Positions 33,417 to 42,389 are shown, counted from the stretch's first letter. The stretch is DNA of 64,000 bases from JBBQCW01 sp038319025 (GCA_038319025.1 JBBQCW010000005.1:132214-196213), one strand, 5' to 3'. Made by a program: numbers and translations. Notes: generated by a model from the sequence alone, not told the origin.

Positions 33417-34097
33417 TTAGGAGACAGCAATGAGCGCCGGCGCTGTGTAGTGCAACGCGCGAAACAGGTCGTTGAGTTGTCTGCGCGCGCCAGTGATGAG
33501 CTCGACACGTCCGTCGGCGAGAGCGTGCTTCGGCGTGAGCTCCCCGAGGGCGAGCGCGGAGAACGTCGCAAGGTCGCACGCGACCCGGAGTGTCGGGGCG
33601 ATCGGCGATGGCCCGGAGCGGGGGAGGAATCGGCCGGCGCGCAGCTGGAGGTGGACGGTCTCGTCGCCAACGTCGAACTGGACGGTCTCGTTGCGGTCGG
33701 GATCGAGCAGTTCGGTCTGGGTTGCGGTCAGGCCCAGGGCGACGAGGTCCGCCCGCGCGGTGTCCGGATCGATTCGGTCGTCCATTGAGAGCGCCAGGCC
33801 CCAGAGGCTGAGGTTGACTAGGGGATCGCGTAGCCGCTCGCCAAGCTCGGTCAGTTCGTACACGGCGACCCCGGCCGGGGCGGGGAGCACGGCCTTGCGG
33901 ACCACGCCCGCGCTGTCGAGTCCCCGGAGCCGTGCGGACAGCCGATTTGGGCCGAGCGCGGGAAACACGGCCAGGAGGTCCTTGAACCGTTTAGGGCCGA
34001 GCAGCAGCTCACGAACGATGAGCAGTGTCCACCGCTCGCCCAGAACGTCGAGCGAGCGGGCGAGCGGGCATATCTGTCCGTAGGTCTTGGTCGCCAT
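33417..34097 (-). CDS. HxlR-family regulator with C-terminal SCP2-like domain
   Basis: 226 aa. Residues 8-100 are the HxlR winged helix (CPLARSLDVLGERWTLLIVRELLLGPKRF). Residues 125-226 look like an SCP2 sterol-carrier-type domain (ETVQFDVGDETVHLQLRAGRF and the C-terminal DGRVELITGARRQLNDLF), which binds hydrophobic ligands. This two-domain type is common in actinobacteria. It is divergent from an alpha/beta hydrolase gene, its likely target. A TAGACT -10 box lies 7 nt before the ATG. Confidence 0.85.
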   Translation of the reverse strand: MATKTYGQICPLARSLDVLGERWTLLIVRELLLGPKRFKDLLAVFPALGPNRLSARLRGLDSAGVVRKAVLPAPAGVAVYELTELGERLRDPLVNLSLWGLALSMDDRIDPDTARADLVALGLTATQTELLDPDRNETVQFDVGDETVHLQLRAGRFLPRSGPSPIAPTLRVACDLATFSALALGELTPKHALADGRVELITGARRQLNDLFRALHYTAPALIAVS

Positions 34098-34158
34098 CGC
34101 ACCCAGTCTAGCATCGGTCGCTATTGCATTTTTACTTCAGATACTATACGTTTTAGAT
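34098..34158. promoter_or_regulatory. A/T-rich divergent promoter region
   Basis: 61 bp between the HxlR gene and the hydrolase gene. It contains TAGACT (34110-34105, minus) for the regulator and TACTAT (34142-34147, plus) for the hydrolase. The segment 34121-34160 is far more A/T-rich than anything around it. No clear palindrome is seen. Confidence 0.45.
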
Positions 34159-35028
34159 ATGTCCTCCTACGTTGCTCATGATCCCTCGCTCGCCGCCTCG
34201 ACGTGGCAGACCACCCCGACCCAGACGATCACGGCGGGTGCTGTGACGTTTGCCTACCGGGAACTGGGGCCGCGTGGGGGAGTGCCGCTGGTGTTCCTGC
34301 ACCACCTGAACGCGGTCTTGGACGATTGGGATCCCCTGGTGATCGACGGCGTCGCCGCGACCCGCCACGTGATCACGTTCGACAACCGCGGCATTGGCAA
34401 GTCCAGTGGGTCGGTGCCTCATACCGTTGATGAGATGGCCGCTGACGCGGTCACCTTCATCCGGGCCCTCGGCTACGAGCAGGTGGACCTCCTCGGCTTC
34501 TCGCTCGGCGGCGGGGTGGCCCAGTTCATCACGCTCAACGAGCCTGAGCTCGTGCGGCGTGCGATCTTCGCGGGCACGGGTCCCGTCGGCGCTGGCGGGC
34601 TCGCCAGGATGCCGCTGATCGCGGGGAGCGCCTACGTCAAGGCCGCCCTGACGCTGCGCGATCCCCGTCACTTCCTGTTCTTCAATCGCAATGAGACCGG
34701 CAAGCGTGAGGCCAGCGCCTACATGGCCCGCCTCAAGACGCGCACGCAGGACCGCGACAAGCGGAACTCCCCTCAGGCCATGGTGGCGCAACTGCGCGCG
34801 ATCGTCGCGGCAGGCCAACAGGCCCCGCAGGACCTCGGCGCGATCACCCAGCCGGTGTTCGTGGCCAACGGTGACAACGACGTGATGGTCGCCAGTAGCC
34901 ATTCCCGGGTCCTCGCGCGTCGTATCCCCGGTGCCAAGCTGGCGATCTACCCGGACTCCGGGCACGGCGGCATCTTCCAGTACCACGAGCAGTTCGTCCC
35001 CGAGGCCCTGAGCTTCCTCGAAGCGTGA
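34159..35028 (+). CDS. Alpha/beta hydrolase
   Basis: 289 aa. Typical fold markers: VFLHHLNAVLDDWDP oxyanion region, DNRGIGKSSG, nucleophile elbow GFSLGGG with Ser115, acid in NGDNDVM and the His in DSGHGGIFQYHE. It falls in the haloperoxidase/esterase-like group; substrate unknown. It is divergent from the HxlR-SCP2 regulator and its stop overlaps the following truncated SDR frame (GTGA). Confidence 0.85.
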   Translation: MSSYVAHDPSLAASTWQTTPTQTITAGAVTFAYRELGPRGGVPLVFLHHLNAVLDDWDPLVIDGVAATRHVITFDNRGIGKSSGSVPHTVDEMAADAVTFIRALGYEQVDLLGFSLGGGVAQFITLNEPELVRRAIFAGTGPVGAGGLARMPLIAGSAYVKAALTLRDPRHFLFFNRNETGKREASAYMARLKTRTQDRDKRNSPQAMVAQLRAIVAAGQQAPQDLGAITQPVFVANGDNDVMVASSHSRVLARRIPGAKLAIYPDSGHGGIFQYHEQFVPEALSFLEA

Positions 35029-35468
35029 TTAGGTACGACCTCGCTGGGCGCACCGCCGTGATCACCGGCGCCTCGGGCGGCCTGGGGACCGCACTGGCGC
35101 GGGCGCTGCGGGCCAAGGGCGCCAACATTGCGCTGGTGGACCTCGATGCAGAGCGCGTCGAGGTGCAGGCCGAGCAGCTCGGCGATGCCCGCACCGCGCG
35201 GGGCCGGGCCGCGGACATCCGCGACCTGGAGGGTCTCACCGACGTGATGAGCTCGGTACGCGATCCGGCCGGCACCGAGTCGTCGTTTGCCCTCAAACCG
35301 CTGGGAATCAAGAAGCTCGATTCCATCGCCGAGCTGTGGTGGACCCAACACCAGCTCCAACGCATCGGCGCCGGCAAGGACCCCGACCCCCGGTACGGCA
35401 CGCGCCGCGCCGTTCTCAGCGCGCTGCGCCGCGACGGCATCAACAACTTCCGGCGGCGCCGCGCGTAG
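35025..35468 (+). pseudogene. Truncated short-chain dehydrogenase joined to an unrelated tail
   Basis: 147 codons. The first about 75 residues are a normal SDR start (AVITGASGGLGTALARALRA, then ALVDLDAERV and a DIRD at the NAD-binding position). The sequence then jumps to PLGIKKLDSIAELWWTQHQL and a basic C-terminus, with no SDR Tyr-x-x-x-Lys or NNAG motif. This looks like an internal deletion that fused an SDR start to the end of another gene. The frame is intact and coupled to the hydrolase, so it may be translated but cannot be a working SDR. Confidence 0.6.
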
Positions 35469-35495
35469 GGCGAACCCGGCGGCTCGCACTGACCG

Positions 35496-37094
35496 CTAAC
35501 GAGGTTCCTCGGCGGCGGGGATATCCGCCATGGCGTGCTCGGCCATTGCGGTGATGGTCAACGCGGGGTTGGTGCCCGGGTTGGCGGGCATCGCGGCCGC
35601 GTCGCAGACGAGCATGTTCTCGTAGCCAAACACGCGCAGCCGGTGGTCGAGCACGCCGTGGTCGGGGTCGGCACCGATGGAGGCGCCGCCGAAGATGTGC
35701 ACGGTCATCGGACGGTCGCCGAAGGCCTCGAAGATGCTGCTCTGGGCGACGCCGCCGGTGTGCTGCGCCATCCAGGTGGCCGCTCGGTGGCCGACCTCGA
35801 GGTAGGTGGGAACCGGCTTGTCGGGGTGGGGCTCGGTCGTCAGCCTGTACCCCTTGCCGATGCGTCGCTTGCGGGGGACGAACGTGAGGGCGTTGTCGCG
35901 CGTCTGCATGATCAGCATCGACATCGAGCGCTGGCTCCAGCCCACAGGCGACAACGTCCGCAGCCACCGCCCCGGATGGCGCAGCACGGTGCCCAGCCAT
36001 GCCCACAGACGGCCCTTCCGGCCGGTGCCGTCGCCGGTCAGCACGGTGAAGAAGAGGCTGTTGGAGTCCGCGCCGGGGCCGTTGGTGAGAAACTCGATCT
36101 GGGTGTCGCCATCGAGGATCACGGCACTGCTGACGGTGACGTCCTCCCACGTGCCACGGTCCTCGGGCAGCAGCACGGACAGGACCGCCTCGCTGTTGGT
36201 GCGCACGAGTTCTCCGAGGCGTTCGCTGATCCTGGGCAGCGACCCGTTGAGCTTGCATTTGGCCATCAGCTCGTTCGTGCCGACGCCGCCACCGGCAAAG
36301 ACGACGCCGCGAGCGGTGTGCGTCTGGCGGTCGCGCCCCAACCAGCTGCCAGGCCGCTGGGTGGTCACCCGGTAGCCGTCTGACCCGTCGGGGGCTCCGA
36401 TCGGCCTCACGTCGACGACCTCTCGCTCGGCGAAGATCTGCGCGCCGCGCTTCTCGGCGAACCACAGGTAGTTCTTGGTCAGTGTGTTGGCGGCTCCGAC
36501 GCGGCAGCCGGTCAGGCAGCTGCCGCACCGTGTGCAGCCCGTGCGGTCGGGTCCTTCGCCCTCGAAGTAGGGATCCGGGACGGTCTTGCCGGGTTCGCCG
36601 AAGAAGACGCCGACCGGTGCGCGCATGAAGGTGTCGGGGGTCCCGAAGTGCTCGGCCATCTGCTCGGTCAGCCGCAACGCTGGAGGGTCGAACGGCACCG
36701 GCCGCACGCCGAGCATTCGCTCGGCCTCGGCGTAGTGAGGAGCCAGCCGTCGCTCCCAGTCACCCAGGTCGCGCCACTGTGGATCCTCGTAGAAGCCGGG
36801 TTGAGGGCGGAAGAGCACTCCTCCGTACATCAGGCTCCCGCCACCCACGCCGGTCTGGGCGGTGCTGAAGACATGGCGGAACGGCGTCATCCGCATGATG
36901 CCGCGCAGACCCAGTGCCGGGGCCCAGAGGTAGCGACCGGCCTCCGATGTCGACGAGGGGAGGTCCTCATCGCTGTAGCGCCGGCCCTGCTCGAAGATTC
37001 CGACGCGATGGCCCTTCTCGGACAGGCGCAAGGCCGAAACACTTCCGCCGAAGCCCGAGCCGACGACCAACCAGTCGAAGTCGAGGCTGCTCAT
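35496..37094 (-). CDS. GMC-family FAD oxidoreductase (cholesterol oxidase-like)
   Basis: 532 aa. The FAD-binding start WLVVGSGFGGSVSALRL is followed by TGVGGGSLMYGGV, a Cys cluster GCTRCGSCLTGCRVGAANTL (typical of the ChoD-like GMC subgroup), FAGGGVGTNELMAKC and the C-terminal HIFGGASIGAD and AMPANPGTNPALTITAMAE. It should oxidise a hydroxyl group of a sterol-like or other hydrophobic alcohol. ATG 37094 is favoured over GTG 37097 because it overlaps the TGA of a 7-codon leader frame (37117-37094). Its promoter carries a CTTG-N7-CAAG operator. Confidence 0.87.
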   Translation of the reverse strand: MSSLDFDWLVVGSGFGGSVSALRLSEKGHRVGIFEQGRRYSDEDLPSSTSEAGRYLWAPALGLRGIMRMTPFRHVFSTAQTGVGGGSLMYGGVLFRPQPGFYEDPQWRDLGDWERRLAPHYAEAERMLGVRPVPFDPPALRLTEQMAEHFGTPDTFMRAPVGVFFGEPGKTVPDPYFEGEGPDRTGCTRCGSCLTGCRVGAANTLTKNYLWFAEKRGAQIFAEREVVDVRPIGAPDGSDGYRVTTQRPGSWLGRDRQTHTARGVVFAGGGVGTNELMAKCKLNGSLPRISERLGELVRTNSEAVLSVLLPEDRGTWEDVTVSSAVILDGDTQIEFLTNGPGADSNSLFFTVLTGDGTGRKGRLWAWLGTVLRHPGRWLRTLSPVGWSQRSMSMLIMQTRDNALTFVPRKRRIGKGYRLTTEPHPDKPVPTYLEVGHRAATWMAQHTGGVAQSSIFEAFGDRPMTVHIFGGASIGADPDHGVLDHRLRVFGYENMLVCDAAAMPANPGTNPALTITAMAEHAMADIPAAEEPR

Positions 37095-37117
37095 CACGTC
37101 ACCGTCGCGAATGTCAT
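37094..37117 (-). CDS. Seven-codon leader frame (MTFATVT) coupled to the GMC gene
   Basis: The -10 box TAGCGT (37129-37124) places the transcription start about at the ATG 37117. This ATG opens a 7-codon frame whose TGA overlaps the GMC ATG. No other ribosome-binding site precedes the GMC gene, so reinitiation after this leaderless mini-frame would explain its translation. Inferred from layout only. Confidence 0.35.
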   Translation of the reverse strand: MTFATVT

Positions 37118-37138
37118 GTCGACACGCTAACAGTCTGA

Positions 37139-37153
37139 CTTGACAAATCCAAG
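37139..37153. promoter_or_regulatory. HxlR operator 1 (GMC promoter)
   Basis: CTTGACAAATCCAAG; on the minus strand it reads CTTGGATTTGTCAAG, identical to the copy at 42390. It overlaps a -35-like TTGGAT (37152-37147), 17 bp from the TAGCGT -10 box of the GMC gene. Confidence 0.75.
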
Positions 37154-38188
37154 TTAGCTTTGCTCGGGGATGAGCAGCACCTTGCCCTGGCGACCCACCT
37201 TCTCCGCCTCCGCCACCGCCTCGGCTACCTGATCAAGCGCGTGGGTGTGTCCGGGGGAGGTCACGAGAACGCCGTGGCGCATCAACTCCTCGATTTCCTT
37301 GATCAGTTGGAATTGCGCCGGCGTGTCCGCCGCGTACCAACCGGTCTGATCGAGTCTGGGTGCCCAATACCCGAGCCAGAAGACCTCGAGCGTCCGGTTG
37401 CCGGAGATGATGGCCCGAGGGTCCTCGCCGATACGGATCGGCTCGCCGCTGAGCGAGCCGTAGACCAGCATCCGGCCGTCCTCGTGGAGCGCCTTGAACA
37501 TCTCGGTGCCGGTCTGGCCGACGACGGGATCGATCGCGTACTTGACGCCGTCGGGAACGATCGCTCGCACCTGCTCGTCGATCGGGCCGTCGCCCGAGAC
37601 GATGACCGCGTCGGCGCCCAGCGCCTCCAACTCACCGACGACCTCGTGGCGGCGCACGACGTTGATGGTGCGGATGCCCTCGTGCTTGGCGAGCCTGATG
37701 ATCATCCGGCCGAGCTCGGAACCCGCCGCGGACTGAAGCAGCCACTCGCCCCGCGGAATGCGCAGGACGTGGCGGACCATGAGGATGGCCGAGGCCGGGT
37801 TGATGACGAATGAGGCGACCTGCTCATTCGGGATCCCATCCGGGGCCGGCAGTGTGGTGGCGGCCGGCACCAAGGCGTACTCGGCCCAGTTTCCGCCCTG
37901 GGTGTTGGCGGCGACCACGCGCTGGCCGACCTCGACGTGGATCACGCCCGGGCCGAGCTGGTCTACGATGCCGACGCCCTCGAAGCCGACCGGCGCGGGG
38001 AACTGCGGCTCGACGCCGGAATAGTGGCCGCGGACGAACAACAGATCGGAGGGGTTGATCGGGCTGGCCAGGATGCGAACTCGGACCTCGCCCTCTCCGG
38101 GTTCGGGGACGGGCCTGTTGACGACCGTGAGGACATCCGGCGGCTCGCCGTAGGCATCGAACTGAACGGCTTTCATGGTGGGCGTCAT
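37154..38188 (-). CDS. Zinc-independent MDR dehydrogenase (quinone oxidoreductase/enoyl reductase-like)
   Basis: 344 aa. The N-terminal GroES-like domain begins MKAVQFDAYGEPPDVLTV and includes INPSDLLFVRGHY and GFEGVGIVDQLGPGV. The Rossmann domain has AAGSELGRMIIRLAKHEG in place of the classic AAxGGVG. No zinc-binding Cys/His set. It resembles the ETR/MECR group that reduces enoyl thioesters or quinones with NADPH. It is the last gene of the operon that begins at 42,322. Confidence 0.82.
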   Translation of the reverse strand: MTPTMKAVQFDAYGEPPDVLTVVNRPVPEPGEGEVRVRILASPINPSDLLFVRGHYSGVEPQFPAPVGFEGVGIVDQLGPGVIHVEVGQRVVAANTQGGNWAEYALVPAATTLPAPDGIPNEQVASFVINPASAILMVRHVLRIPRGEWLLQSAAGSELGRMIIRLAKHEGIRTINVVRRHEVVGELEALGADAVIVSGDGPIDEQVRAIVPDGVKYAIDPVVGQTGTEMFKALHEDGRMLVYGSLSGEPIRIGEDPRAIISGNRTLEVFWLGYWAPRLDQTGWYAADTPAQFQLIKEIEELMRHGVLVTSPGHTHALDQVAEAVAEAEKVGRQGKVLLIPEQS

Positions 38189-38230
38189 CGCGTCTCCTGG
38201 ATCATCGGGTCGGCACGGCTGCGCCGGCGG

Positions 38231-39250
38231 TCACGCCACTGCGGCCGGTGCCAGGAGGCCCATGGCGTCGGCGAACGTCTCCAGCTCGCGGCGGATGTCG
38301 CCGGCGGGCTGATACACGATTTCGGAGACGCCCTGCGTCGCGAGTGCCTCGACGTTCTGGCGGACCTCGGCGGCGGTGCCGGTGACGGTGGCGGGTTCGA
38401 TCAGGGCATGAGCGCCTGCATCCCACGCCGCGGTATCCGCGTCGTTGAGGTGCATGAGGTGGCCCTTGTGCACCGCGAGGTGACGCAGGTGCTCCGGGGT
38501 CTCGCGCAGGCGGTCCAGCCACGCCGGGCCGCCGGGCAGGGCCTTAACGGCTTCCTCGCCCCCGATCTCGTAGGCGAAATGGAACATGACGACCGTCCCG
38601 GGGCCCGCGCATTTGCGCAGTCGCTCGGATTCGAGTGGCTCGCCTTCGCCGCGTACGGAACCGACGATCCCGAAAGCGACATGGTCGAATTCGGGGGCCC
38701 GCGCCGGCACGGCGGCGACGGCGAACAGCCCGTCGGCCAGGGTCTTGGCGACCTCGAAGCCCTTCGGGCCGAGCGCGCTGATGTAGACCGGGATGGCGTC
38801 GGGCGCGGTCGGGAGTTCGCCGTCCGGGTGCAGCATGCGCATCCAGCCGCCGTCCCATTCGACGTCCTCGCCACGCAGGAGGGCCCGGAACGTCTCGATG
38901 TAGCGGACCATGTAGGTCCAGGTGATCGGCCGCTGGCCCATGGCTGTCCGGCCGGTGAAGCCGGTACCAAAGGCCACCGCGACCCGTCCGGGGGCGAGCC
39001 GCTCGAGGGCCGCCGCGGCGGCGGCGTTGACCATCGGGTGGCGCAGGGTCGGGACGAGCACGCCGGGGCCGAGCTTGATGGATTGCGTGCGCTGCGCCGC
39101 GAGCGCCAGCATCATCCACACGTCGGGGCTCTGCTGGGGCGTGTCGTACAGCCACGCCCGCTCGTATCCGAGCTCCTCGGCGATCTGGATGTGCTCCGGA
39201 CTGTCGCTGGTCGTCGCGAACGTCACCGAGACCTGCAGGTCGGCGCTCAC
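38231..39250 (-). CDS. Luciferase-like, probably F420-dependent oxidoreductase
   Basis: 339 aa, a TIM-barrel LLM-family protein. Motifs include HIQIAEELGYERAWLYDTPQQSPDVWMMLALAAQRTQ and LGPGVLVPTLRHPMVNAAAAAALERLAPGRVAVAFGTGFTG, the pattern of actinobacterial F420-dependent members. It may act as a reductase/dehydrogenase or, less likely, as an FMN monooxygenase. Its start overlaps the preceding MBL gene stop by 4 bp. A Ddn-type F420 protein lies in the same regulon. Confidence 0.84.
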   Translation of the reverse strand: MSADLQVSVTFATTSDSPEHIQIAEELGYERAWLYDTPQQSPDVWMMLALAAQRTQSIKLGPGVLVPTLRHPMVNAAAAAALERLAPGRVAVAFGTGFTGRTAMGQRPITWTYMVRYIETFRALLRGEDVEWDGGWMRMLHPDGELPTAPDAIPVYISALGPKGFEVAKTLADGLFAVAAVPARAPEFDHVAFGIVGSVRGEGEPLESERLRKCAGPGTVVMFHFAYEIGGEEAVKALPGGPAWLDRLRETPEHLRHLAVHKGHLMHLNDADTAAWDAGAHALIEPATVTGTAAEVRQNVEALATQGVSEIVYQPAGDIRRELETFADAMGLLAPAAVA

Positions 39251-40119
39251 GAGCGTTCCGCCTCGTCGGCCGTGGGGAAGGCGGCCCCGAGCAGGAGATG
39301 CGCGTTGTACCAGGGCGGCGAGAGGTTCAGCCAGCTTGGGTACAGCCCGGTGATGGCGTCGAAGAACTCCTGTGGTGTGTTCTTCTCGGCGAGCAGCCGT
39401 TCCGCGTCGCGCAGGTACTGGCGGGTCTGCTCGATGATGGCCGGATCATCGGGCAGGTCACGGTTCTTGTGCCCGGCGATCACGGCTTTGGGCTGCAGCG
39501 ATTCGACGATGTCCAGCGCCTTGTGCCAGGCGTCAAAGCCGCCGCCGGGGGTCTCCAGCAGGTAGAGGTGCACCCCGTTGTAGACGGCGTCGCCGGCGAC
39601 GACCAGGTCGATCGACGGCACGTGCAGCACGGTCGTCTCGTCGGTGTCGGTGTGGCCCACCTCGACGGGAATCAGGCGATGCCCCTCGAGCTCGAATCCG
39701 TCCGCCGGCACCACTTGGTAGTTGAGCGGTGTGTCACCGATGAGGCCCGGGAAGTCCGCATCCCAGAACTCGGCCCGCGCCTCGACGTTGCGGCGCATGA
39801 TCGAGATCGTGCCCTCGGTGGCGTAGGGGACCGCGTCGGGGAAACGCTCCAGCAGCTGGGCGGTCCCGAACCAGTGATCGCCGTGCCCGTGGGTGGAGTA
39901 GATATGGGTCAGGCGCCGACCGGAGCGCTGCACCCAGTCGCCGACCTTGTCGGTCTGCTCACGGGTGAACGGCGGGTCGATCAGCACCGCGTCGTGCTCG
40001 CCGCAGATCAGCACGGCCGACACGGGGGAGGACACGATCGGGCCGCCATCGGGCAGCCGCATCGGACGGTTGCGCGGGACTCCGTCGGAGACCCACACCT
40101 CATAGCTCAACTCAGTCAT
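39247..40119 (-). CDS. Metallo-beta-lactamase-fold hydrolase
   Basis: 290 aa. The metal-binding motif STHGHGDHWFG gives H77-x-H79-x-D81-H82, followed by EVGHTDTDETTVLHVP, a third His, and VVAGDAVYNGVH (Asp) and IAGHKNRD (His). This fits lactonase, glyoxalase II-like or aryl-hydrolase MBLs. In this operon it could open a lactone ring made by oxidation. It overlaps the upstream hydrolase gene by 8 bp. Confidence 0.87.
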   Translation of the reverse strand: MTELSYEVWVSDGVPRNRPMRLPDGGPIVSSPVSAVLICGEHDAVLIDPPFTREQTDKVGDWVQRSGRRLTHIYSTHGHGDHWFGTAQLLERFPDAVPYATEGTISIMRRNVEARAEFWDADFPGLIGDTPLNYQVVPADGFELEGHRLIPVEVGHTDTDETTVLHVPSIDLVVAGDAVYNGVHLYLLETPGGGFDAWHKALDIVESLQPKAVIAGHKNRDLPDDPAIIEQTRQYLRDAERLLAEKNTPQEFFDAITGLYPSWLNLSPPWYNAHLLLGAAFPTADEAERS

Positions 40120-40948
40120 GGCTGGCGTACTCCTTGTTGTTCAGGGGTGCGAGAAAGCTCTTGAGCAGACCCGCAAAGGCGATGGGCGCCTCTCGCGGAC
40201 CCATATGCCCCACCCGGGGAAGCAACTCAAGGTGCGCGCCGGGGATGCCCCGGACCAGCTCCTCGGAGTGATCGTTCGTGAACGCCGGGTCGTCGGCGCC
40301 GGCGATCACCAGGGTGGGAGCGGTGATGCGACCGAGCTCGTCGACGACGTCGGTGCGGTCGGCCAGTACCGATCGCATCGCTTTGGCCAGCCCGGCCTTG
40401 TCGAGTGTGTTGACGCCGTCGGCAAGCTCGGCGGCGAAGGCGGGGTCGCCGTGCAGGGAGTCCTCGCTGACCATGCCCTTCACCACCAGCTTGCCGGTTC
40501 CGCCCGGCACACCGAGGCGGGCGACGCCGGCCATCAGACGGTCGCGCTGTCGCTCCGCGAAGGTCGCGCGCCGCGCGCTGGTGTTGGAGAGCACCAGCGC
40601 CGTGACGCGTTGCGGTGCGGCGAGCGCCATGCGAATCCCGACGAAGCCGCCCCACGACAGGCCGAGCACGACGGCGCGCTCGACGCCGGCGGCATCGAGC
40701 ACGTCGACACCGGCCTGGGCACACTCCTCCATCGTGAACAGGCGCGTGGCCGGGGGGCTCTGGCCCGTTCCGGGCGGGTCGACCAGCAGGGTGCGCCACC
40801 CAAGCTCGTGGAGCACGGGAAGTTGCGGGCTCCAGCTGGTCTGACCGGCGCTGAACAGACTCGGCCACAGCAGTGCGGCGGGGCCGTTGGTCGGGCCGGC
40901 GTCGTGCACGTCGAGCCGGCCGAGTGTGGTGGAAACCTGAAGCGTCAT
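40112..40948 (-). CDS. Alpha/beta hydrolase
   Basis: 278 aa. LLWPSLFSAGQTSW, DPPGTGQSPP, nucleophile elbow GLSWGGFVG with Ser98, acid in IAGADDPAF and His in RVGHMGPREAP. It resembles 3-oxoadipate enol-lactonase and related ester or lactone hydrolases. ATG 40948 has GGAAGG upstream and overlaps the previous stop (ATGA). Confidence 0.87.
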   Translation of the reverse strand: MTLQVSTTLGRLDVHDAGPTNGPAALLWPSLFSAGQTSWSPQLPVLHELGWRTLLVDPPGTGQSPPATRLFTMEECAQAGVDVLDAAGVERAVVLGLSWGGFVGIRMALAAPQRVTALVLSNTSARRATFAERQRDRLMAGVARLGVPGGTGKLVVKGMVSEDSLHGDPAFAAELADGVNTLDKAGLAKAMRSVLADRTDVVDELGRITAPTLVIAGADDPAFTNDHSEELVRGIPGAHLELLPRVGHMGPREAPIAFAGLLKSFLAPLNNKEYASHD

Positions 40949-41901
40949 AGATACCTTCCAAACCAGGCCAGCGACGTGCTGCTGCCCTGCTCGTAGCCGT
41001 CGAAATAGATGCCGTAATGGTTGATGCCGTCGATCACCTGGTAGTCCACGACGTTGCCGGGAATGGTCCTGAGGATCTCGGCCGCCCGCCCGCCGTTGTC
41101 GGCGATCTGGAACATCTCCTCTTCGCCCGCATCCATGATCAGCGTCGGCATCCGCAGCCGCTCGACCTGGCTGAGCGGGTCGTAGTGCGCCAGCGCCGCC
41201 AGGAACGGTGTTCCCGACATCGAAGGCCACGCGTCGACGCCCTGCGGGATCGCGGGTGCATCACCCCGAGCCGTATCGATCGCGCGCCGACGGGCGAGGT
41301 CGGCGATCGGGCCGCTCAAGGGGGCGATCGCCGCCACCTGCACCGACAGCGCCTTGATCCGGCGATCGTTGGCGGCGACCTGGACGGCGATACCGCCGCC
41401 GAAGCTGGTCGCCCAGAGCCCGATCCGATCGGGATCGACGTTGGGCTCGCCCTCGATGAAGTCCACGGCGGCGCGCATGCCCGCCGTCCACGCGAACGGG
41501 TCGACAAGCTCGCGGATGAAGCGCACGCGGGCGGTGGCCTCGTTGGCCCCATCGCGTTCCGGGGGGTCGCCGACGAGCTGCAGGGGCGAGCCGGAGTCGC
41601 TCCAGGTGGCCTGGGTGAAGGTCAGGGCGATCATCCCCGCCGAGGCGAACAGTGCCGCGTAGCGTTCGGCCGTCAACTTGCTGCCGCCCCAGCCGTGGCC
41701 CAACACCACGGCCGGCAGCGCGGCATCGGAGGCGACGACGGTGGGCCGGTACAGGTCGGCATCAAGGGCAATGCCGTTGCTCCAGACGGTGACCGCCTTG
41801 CGGCCGACGCCGTCGGGCATGACCAGTGCCGGGTAGACGGGCTCAGGCACGGCCGGATACGGCAGGGTCTCGCGGCCAGACGTCGTCGAGCTTGTCGACA
41901 T
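40945..41901 (-). CDS. Dienelactone hydrolase/peptidase-like alpha/beta hydrolase
   Basis: 318 aa. The fold is seen in LPAVVLGHGWGGSKLTAERYAALF, the nucleophile elbow LWATSFGGGI with Ser166, PTLIMDAGEEEMF and the C-terminal INHYGIYFDGY (His). The oxyanion GHGWGG and long cap fit the acetyl-xylan/dienelactone/X-Pro peptidase-like branch. ATG 41901 overlaps the SnoaL gene by 59 bp; an internal ATG near 41820 is a possible alternative start. Confidence 0.8.
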   Translation of the reverse strand: MSTSSTTSGRETLPYPAVPEPVYPALVMPDGVGRKAVTVWSNGIALDADLYRPTVVASDAALPAVVLGHGWGGSKLTAERYAALFASAGMIALTFTQATWSDSGSPLQLVGDPPERDGANEATARVRFIRELVDPFAWTAGMRAAVDFIEGEPNVDPDRIGLWATSFGGGIAVQVAANDRRIKALSVQVAAIAPLSGPIADLARRRAIDTARGDAPAIPQGVDAWPSMSGTPFLAALAHYDPLSQVERLRMPTLIMDAGEEEMFQIADNGGRAAEILRTIPGNVVDYQVIDGINHYGIYFDGYEQGSSTSLAWFGRYL

Positions 41902-42322
41902 CGGTCGCAGTGGCCTGGACGCCCACGACGCGCCAGCCGTCGTCGGACATGGCGACCTCGAAGTGCGTTGCCCAGCGCTGGATCTCGGTCTCGTCGTCCC
42001 TGCGCCGCGACCAGATCACCTCGACGGCCGCGCCGACGCCGCTGTACGCGAACACGCGCTGATCGGGCACTACGGTGTGCGAGTAGCCGGCCTCTCGGAG
42101 TGGGGCGTAGTTGAACTCCAGGAAGCCGGCGACGGCCTCGTCGTCAAGGCACCAGAAGGACATGCCCTGTCCCGCGACGTGCATCGGGGTGCCCCAGTAG
42201 TTGTGGATGAACTCCGGGCCCTCCGAGGCCGTGCCGCTGGCCACGGCCACCCAGCGCGGCAGGTAGTCCTCAAAGAACCAGGCCGTCACCGCGGCGCGGG
42301 TTGCGGCGATCTCATCGGTCAT
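41843..42322 (-). CDS. SnoaL/NTF2-like protein
   Basis: 159 aa. A cone-shaped alpha+beta barrel is predicted from TRAAVTAWFFEDYLPRWVAVASG, SFWCLDDEAVAGFLEFNYAPL and THFEVAMSDDGWRVVGVQA. SnoaL-like proteins include polyketide cyclases, isomerases and dehydratases, or carry no catalytic function. ATG 42322 has GGAGAGGGAG upstream and is preferred. It is the first gene of a six-gene minus-strand operon (SnoaL, two hydrolases, MBL, LLM, MDR) behind operator 2. Confidence 0.75.
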   Translation of the reverse strand: MTDEIAATRAAVTAWFFEDYLPRWVAVASGTASEGPEFIHNYWGTPMHVAGQGMSFWCLDDEAVAGFLEFNYAPLREAGYSHTVVPDQRVFAYSGVGAAVEVIWSRRRDDETEIQRWATHFEVAMSDDGWRVVGVQATATDVDKLDDVWPRDPAVSGRA

Positions 42323-42344
42323 GCATTTCTCCCTCTCCACCTAA

Positions 42345-42359
42345 CTTGGCAGACCCAAG
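42345..42359. promoter_or_regulatory. HxlR operator 2 (SnoaL operon promoter)
   Basis: CTTGGCAGACCCAAG, same CTTG-N7-CAAG pattern. It sits just upstream of the SnoaL gene on the minus strand and abuts a TTAGGT box (42344-42339) that may be the -10. Confidence 0.65.
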
Positions 42360-42389
42360 TCAGTCGTGCGGTAGTCCTACCATGGCTCA

